Shown in pieces: positions 61,210 through 64,000 of a stretch of DNA of 64,000 nucleotides. The stretch's first letter is position 1; every line of letters begins with the position of its first letter. Source of the DNA: Chromobacterium alkanivorans. GTDB lineage: Bacteria; Pseudomonadota; Gammaproteobacteria; Burkholderiales; Chromobacteriaceae. The stretch lies in contig NZ_JAFHKL010000007.1 of the NCBI RefSeq assembly GCF_016937655.1, forward strand, positions 124,001 through 188,000, in the 5' to 3' direction. Both the position numbers and the translations under genes were made by a program. The notes beneath the pieces were generated by a model, which saw nothing but the letters and a program-made list of their open reading frames with translations, did not search any database and had not been told where the DNA came from.

Positions 61210-61707
61210 ATGGCAAGCCTCAATTATTTGCAGCACTATTCCGCCGCCCTGCTCAGTCAGGTGCAGGCGCTGCTGGACTCCGGCCAGCTGGGCGCCTGGC
61301 TGGCGCGCAAGTATCCGGAAACCCACGATGTGCAGACCGACAAGGCGTTGTACCAGTACGTGTCCGAGATCAAGCAACGCTATCTGAAGAACGCGGCGCT
61401 GCCGTCCAAGGTGAGCTACGACAGCCAGCAGCACCCGGTCAAGGGCACGCTGGGCACCAATACCTTTGTGTCGCGGGTGCAGGGCGGCAAGCTGAAGACC
61501 AAGAACGAAATCCGCGTCGCCGCCTTGTTTCGCGACGCGCCGCTGCCCTTCCTGCGCATGATCGTGGTGCACGAACTGGCCCACCTGAAGGAGAAGGACC
61601 ACAACAAGGCTTTCTACCAGTTGTGCTGCCATATGGAGCCGGACTACCACCAGCTGGAGTTCGACATGCGGGTGTGGCTGACCTGGCGCGAAAGCCGGGC
61701 GGTTTGA
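61210..61707 (+). CDS. YgjP-like M48-type metallopeptidase domain protein
   Basis: A 165-residue protein with HELAHLKEKDHNKAF, a zinc HExxH followed by a third His, as in YgjP/WLM-like single-domain peptidases. Upstream sequence (YVSEIKQRYLKNAALPSKVSYD) and the tail (PDYHQLEFDMRVWLTW) match that group. Substrate unknown; cytosolic. Confidence 0.85.
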   Translation: MASLNYLQHYSAALLSQVQALLDSGQLGAWLARKYPETHDVQTDKALYQYVSEIKQRYLKNAALPSKVSYDSQQHPVKGTLGTNTFVSRVQGGKLKTKNEIRVAALFRDAPLPFLRMIVVHELAHLKEKDHNKAFYQLCCHMEPDYHQLEFDMRVWLTWRESRAV

Positions 61708-61727
61708 TCCGTCGTCCCCGCATGCAG

Positions 61728-61756
61728 AACAGCCCGGCGTCGCCGGGCTGTTTCCA
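61728..61756 (+). terminator. Terminator after the YgjP-like gene
   Basis: AACAGCCCGGC and GCCGGGCTGTT pair around GTC and are followed by TCC. The T-run is short. Confidence 0.7.
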
Positions 61757-61758
61757 TA

Positions 61759-61811
61759 TTAGAGCCTGTTCTACGCCGCCTCACGGAAGCGCGGCGGACT
61801 TTGAACCCGGC
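61759..61811 (+). repeat. Possible family A remnant
   Basis: TTAGAGCCTGTTC at the left and GCGGACTTTGAACCCGGC at the right resemble the CAAAGTC/GACTTTG-type ends of family A with most of the middle gone. It lies 3 bp past the sbp stop codon. Confidence 0.45.
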
Positions 61812-61814
61812 TTT

Positions 61815-62810
61815 TTACTTGGCGACTAGCTGATCGAACACGCCGCCGTCGGCAAAGTGCTTGCGCTGGGCGCTGCGCCAGTCGCCGAAGGTGTCTTTCA
61901 GCGTGAACAGCTTGACCTTGGGGAACTGGGCGGCGTATTGCGCGGCGATCTTGGCGTCGCGCGGCCGATAGTAGTTCTGCGCCGCGATGGTCTGGCCTTG
62001 CGGGGTGTACAGAAACTTCAGATAGGCCTCGGCCAGCTTGCGGTTGCCTTTCTTGTCGGCCACCTTGTCCACCACCGCCACCGGCGGCTCCGCCAGGATG
62101 GACAGCGAGGGGGTGACGATGTCGAACTTGTCCGGCCCCAGTTCCTTCACCGCCAGCACCGCCTCGTTTTCCCAGGCCAGCAGCACGTCGCCCAGCCCGC
62201 GCTGGGCGAAGGTCAGCGTCGCGCCGCGCGCGCCGGTGTCCAGCACAGGCACGTGCTTGTACAACTCTCCGACGTAGGCGCGGGCCTTGGCCTCGTTGCC
62301 GCCGGGCTGTTTCAGCGCGTAGCCCCAGGCCGCCAGATAGTTCCAGCGCGCGCCGCCTGAGGTTTTGGGGTTGGGGGTGATCACCTGGATGCCGGGCTTG
62401 ATCAGGTCGCCCCAATCGCGGATGCCCTTGGGATTGCCCTTGCGCACCAGGAACACGATGGTGGAGGTGTAGGGCGCGCTATTGTCCGGCAGCCGGCTTT
62501 GCCAGTTCTTGGGCAGCAGGCCCTGGTCCGCCAGCACGTCGATGTCGTAGGCCAGCGCCAGCGTGGCCACATCGGCTTCCAGGCCGTGCTGGATGGCCAG
62601 CGACTGTTTGCCGGAGCCGCCGTGCGACTGCTTGATGGCGACGTCGCCGCCCTGTTTCTTCCATTGTTCGGCGAAAGCCTTGTTGACGTCCTGGTACAGC
62701 TCGCGGGTGGGGTCGTAGGAGACGTTGAGCAATTCGGCGGCCAGCAGCGGCGTGGCGCCGCTGAACAAGGCGAGGGACAGCAGGGCGTGGCGGACGGAGA
62801 AGCGTGGCAT
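61815..62810 (-). CDS. sbp: Sulfate ABC transporter substrate-binding protein
   Basis: A 331-residue periplasmic protein: signal peptide ([22 protein letters not shown]), then [53 protein letters not shown] and [20 protein letters not shown], the sulfate-binding signature. It delivers sulfate to a CysTWA permease, whose genes are not in the window. The AT-rich upstream region (62840-63000) is unlike its GC-rich surroundings and likely holds the promoter and a CysB-type site. Confidence 0.95.
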   Translation of the reverse strand: MPRFSVRHALLSLALFSGATPLLAAELLNVSYDPTRELYQDVNKAFAEQWKKQGGDVAIKQSHGGSGKQSLAIQHGLEADVATLALAYDIDVLADQGLLPKNWQSRLPDNSAPYTSTIVFLVRKGNPKGIRDWGDLIKPGIQVITPNPKTSGGARWNYLAAWGYALKQPGGNEAKARAYVGELYKHVPVLDTGARGATLTFAQRGLGDVLLAWENEAVLAVKELGPDKFDIVTPSLSILAEPPVAVVDKVADKKGNRKLAEAYLKFLYTPQGQTIAAQNYYRPRDAKIAAQYAAQFPKVKLFTLKDTFGDWRSAQRKHFADGGVFDQLVAK

Positions 62811-62839
62811 GGCGGTTTCCTGAAGGAGGCAAGCGATGA

Positions 62840-63000
62840 ATGCATCTAATCAGAAATGTTTTATCGCCAGAAGTGATTGTTTTTTATCTTCAAATTCCAA
62901 ATAAATCTATGTGACGACAAGGTCTTTTAGAGAAATAGGGAATAAGTTTCTCGTTCAATATCATTTCCAAGAATATTAAAGCCGTTCTACAGTGCGAGCT
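62840..63000. promoter_or_regulatory. AT-rich control region of sbp and the small hydrolase gene
   Basis: A stretch far richer in A and T than the rest of the window, including GTTTTTTATCTTCAAATTCC and several ATTT/AAAT runs, between the divergent sbp and hydrolase genes. It probably contains both promoters and binding sites for a sulfur regulator; no consensus could be fixed by eye. Confidence 0.5.
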
Positions 63001-63021
63001 CAACCTTTGAGGAGCTGAGCG

Positions 63022-63594
63022 ATGGAACCTTCGCTGGCGGATTTCGACCTGATCATCCAACCCGGCTGGCGCAACTCCGGCCCGCGGCATTGGCAAAGTC
63101 ATTGGCAGCGGCGACTGGGCGCGACGCGAGTGGAAGCCGACGATTGGGACGCGCCGCAGCTGGACGACTGGCTGAGGGGCTTGGACCAGGCGCTGGACCG
63201 GACGCGCAAGCCGGTCATCGTCATCGCCCACAGTCTGGGCTGCGTGGCGGTGGCGCATTACGCGCAGCGTCAGCCGCGGCGCATCGCCGGCGCTTTGCTG
63301 GTGGCGCCGGCGGATGTGGAGCGCCCCTTCGTGCCGCGGGAGCTGATGGGCTTCGCGCCGACGCCGCGCCAGCCCTTGCCGTTTCCGGCCCGGATGGTGG
63401 CGAGCAGCAACGACCCCTTCTGCAAGACGCCGCGCGCGGCGCGGCTGGCCGGTTACTGGCGCACGCCCATCGCCTGGCTGCGCCAGGCCGGTCACATCAA
63501 TGTGGAGTCCGGCCACGGGCAGTGGGAGGAGGGCTGGCTGCAGCTGGATTTGCTGGCGCAGCGGGTGAGGGCTAGTCTGAGCCAGGCGGCCTGA
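63022..63594 (+). CDS. RBBP9/YdeN family serine hydrolase
   Basis: A 190-residue alpha/beta-hydrolase: IQPGWRNSGPRHWQSHWQRRLG at the start, nucleophile in VIVIAHSLGCVAVAHYA, acid in SSNDPFC, and His in AGHINVESGHGQW. These are the conserved points of the RBBP9/YdeN (DUF442-type) family of small hydrolases; the substrate is unknown. Its TGA stop begins repeat A8. Confidence 0.92.
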   Translation: MEPSLADFDLIIQPGWRNSGPRHWQSHWQRRLGATRVEADDWDAPQLDDWLRGLDQALDRTRKPVIVIAHSLGCVAVAHYAQRQPRRIAGALLVAPADVERPFVPRELMGFAPTPRQPLPFPARMVASSNDPFCKTPRAARLAGYWRTPIAWLRQAGHINVESGHGQWEEGWLQLDLLAQRVRASLSQAA

Positions 63595-63686
63595 GAAGCT
63601 GTTTACGATCTGCCGCGCGTCGTGAGACGTGACACGGCGGGCACGCCTGGTCTCGCCTTAGCTCGCGAGACTTTGAACAGGCGCTG
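63592..63686 (+). repeat. Family A intergenic element, short form, hybrid ends (copy A8)
   Basis: The left end TGAGAAGCTGTTTACGATC is of ACGATC type, while the right end GACTTTGAACAGGCGCTGG is of GACTTTG type, so its two ends do not match. It lacks the inner hairpin region, like A1. It starts in the stop codon of the hydrolase gene. Confidence 0.8.
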
Positions 63687-63783
63687 GGCTTTGCCGTGAA
63701 CGAGCGCTTGCTCGGCGTGGTTTCGGTCCAAGCCGGGTGGTCTAAACTGGGATGACACGTATTTCAATCATCACAGAGTGGCC

Positions 63784-64000
63784 ATGATGCCGAGCCGATT
63801 TCTTGCCTGTTGCTGGCTGTCCCTGGCCGGAGCCGTTTACGCGGCGCCCTTGAGCCGCATCGGCGTGTCCGTGGGGGCGCTGGACAATCCCTTTTACCAG
63901 ATCGTCGCGCGCGGCGCGCTGAACGAAGCGCGCGCGGCCAATCCCAATGCGCAAGTCACCACCTTGTCCGCCAATTTCAGCCTGGAGCGGCAGGAGGAGC
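63784..64000 (+). CDS. Sugar ABC transporter substrate-binding protein, N-terminal part
   Basis: The frame runs off the window end. The first 72 residues show a signal peptide (FLACCWLSLAGAVYAAPLS) and a type-1 periplasmic-binding start (RIGVSVGALDNPFYQIVARGALNEARAANPNAQVTTLSANFSLERQEE), like RbsB or related sugar receptors. ATG at 63784 or 63787 could be the start; GAGTGG lies before them. The product is called from this portion only. Confidence 0.75.
   Translation, partial: MMPSRFLACCWLSLAGAVYAAPLSRIGVSVGALDNPFYQIVARGALNEARAANPNAQVTTLSANFSLERQEE

Overview
The window reads as an ordinary chromosomal segment of a high-GC betaproteobacterium. My best guess is Neisseriales, Chromobacterium or a near relative. 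This rests on gene content (complete hut regulon with formimidoylglutamase, a tkt-gap-pgk-fba block, BPSS1780- and DUF3141-type proteins) and GC-rich codon use, not on a database match. I see no tRNA, rRNA, CRISPR array, phage or insertion sequence. Four parS-like palindromes (1.1, 16.3, 37.8 and 60.2 kb) suggest the window lies in the ParB-binding, origin-proximal part of the chromosome.

Layout. 0-9.5 kb: end of a U32 peptidase gene, a cysteine-cluster protein, a YdcZ-type transporter, two tandem LTXXQ periplasmic proteins, a DUF3141 hydrolase, VF530, a glutathione transferase, an HxlR/quinone-reductase-like pair and cpdB. 9.5-16.2 kb: a polyamine and membrane island, with speD, a 56-residue Gly/Ser peptide, DUF4178, SPFH-SHOCT and DUF350 on the minus strand, divergent from a membrane-anchored aminopropyltransferase coupled to a FAD-dependent lipoprotein. 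16.3-30.7 kb: housekeeping and hypothetical genes, including a sirtuin, MscS, a 1158-residue indolepyruvate oxidoreductase with a long structured leader, RarD, an M3 peptidase and a hexose-phosphate mutarotase. 30.8-40.9 kb: the hut locus (hutC, hutI, hutG, hutU, permease, hutH, antiporter) with two HutC-type operators. 42.2-49.9 kb: tkt, gap, a coiled-coil zinc-ribbon membrane protein, pgk, a LysE exporter and fba. 49.9-64 kb: an arginase-like enzyme, moaD-moaE-mobA, a 5'-nucleotidase, an RNase D-like nuclease, a lone EAL domain, rhlE, an LprI-MliC fusion, YaeQ, two tiny coupled ORFs, GNAT and YgjP proteins, sbp, a small hydrolase and the start of a sugar-binding protein.

The most unusual signals are outside the genes. 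A family of 95-150 bp inverted-repeat elements occurs eight times. Seven copies abut a coding region end: six begin exactly at the neighbouring stop codon, and a seventh follows a second kind of element that itself begins at a stop codon. The element ends fall into two matched sequence types, and an inner hairpin shows a compensatory base-pair change, so the structure looks selected. The most interesting protein-coding system is the 9.5-16.2 kb polyamine and membrane island, which resembles in logic the E. coli yjfIJKLMC cluster but has different parts.
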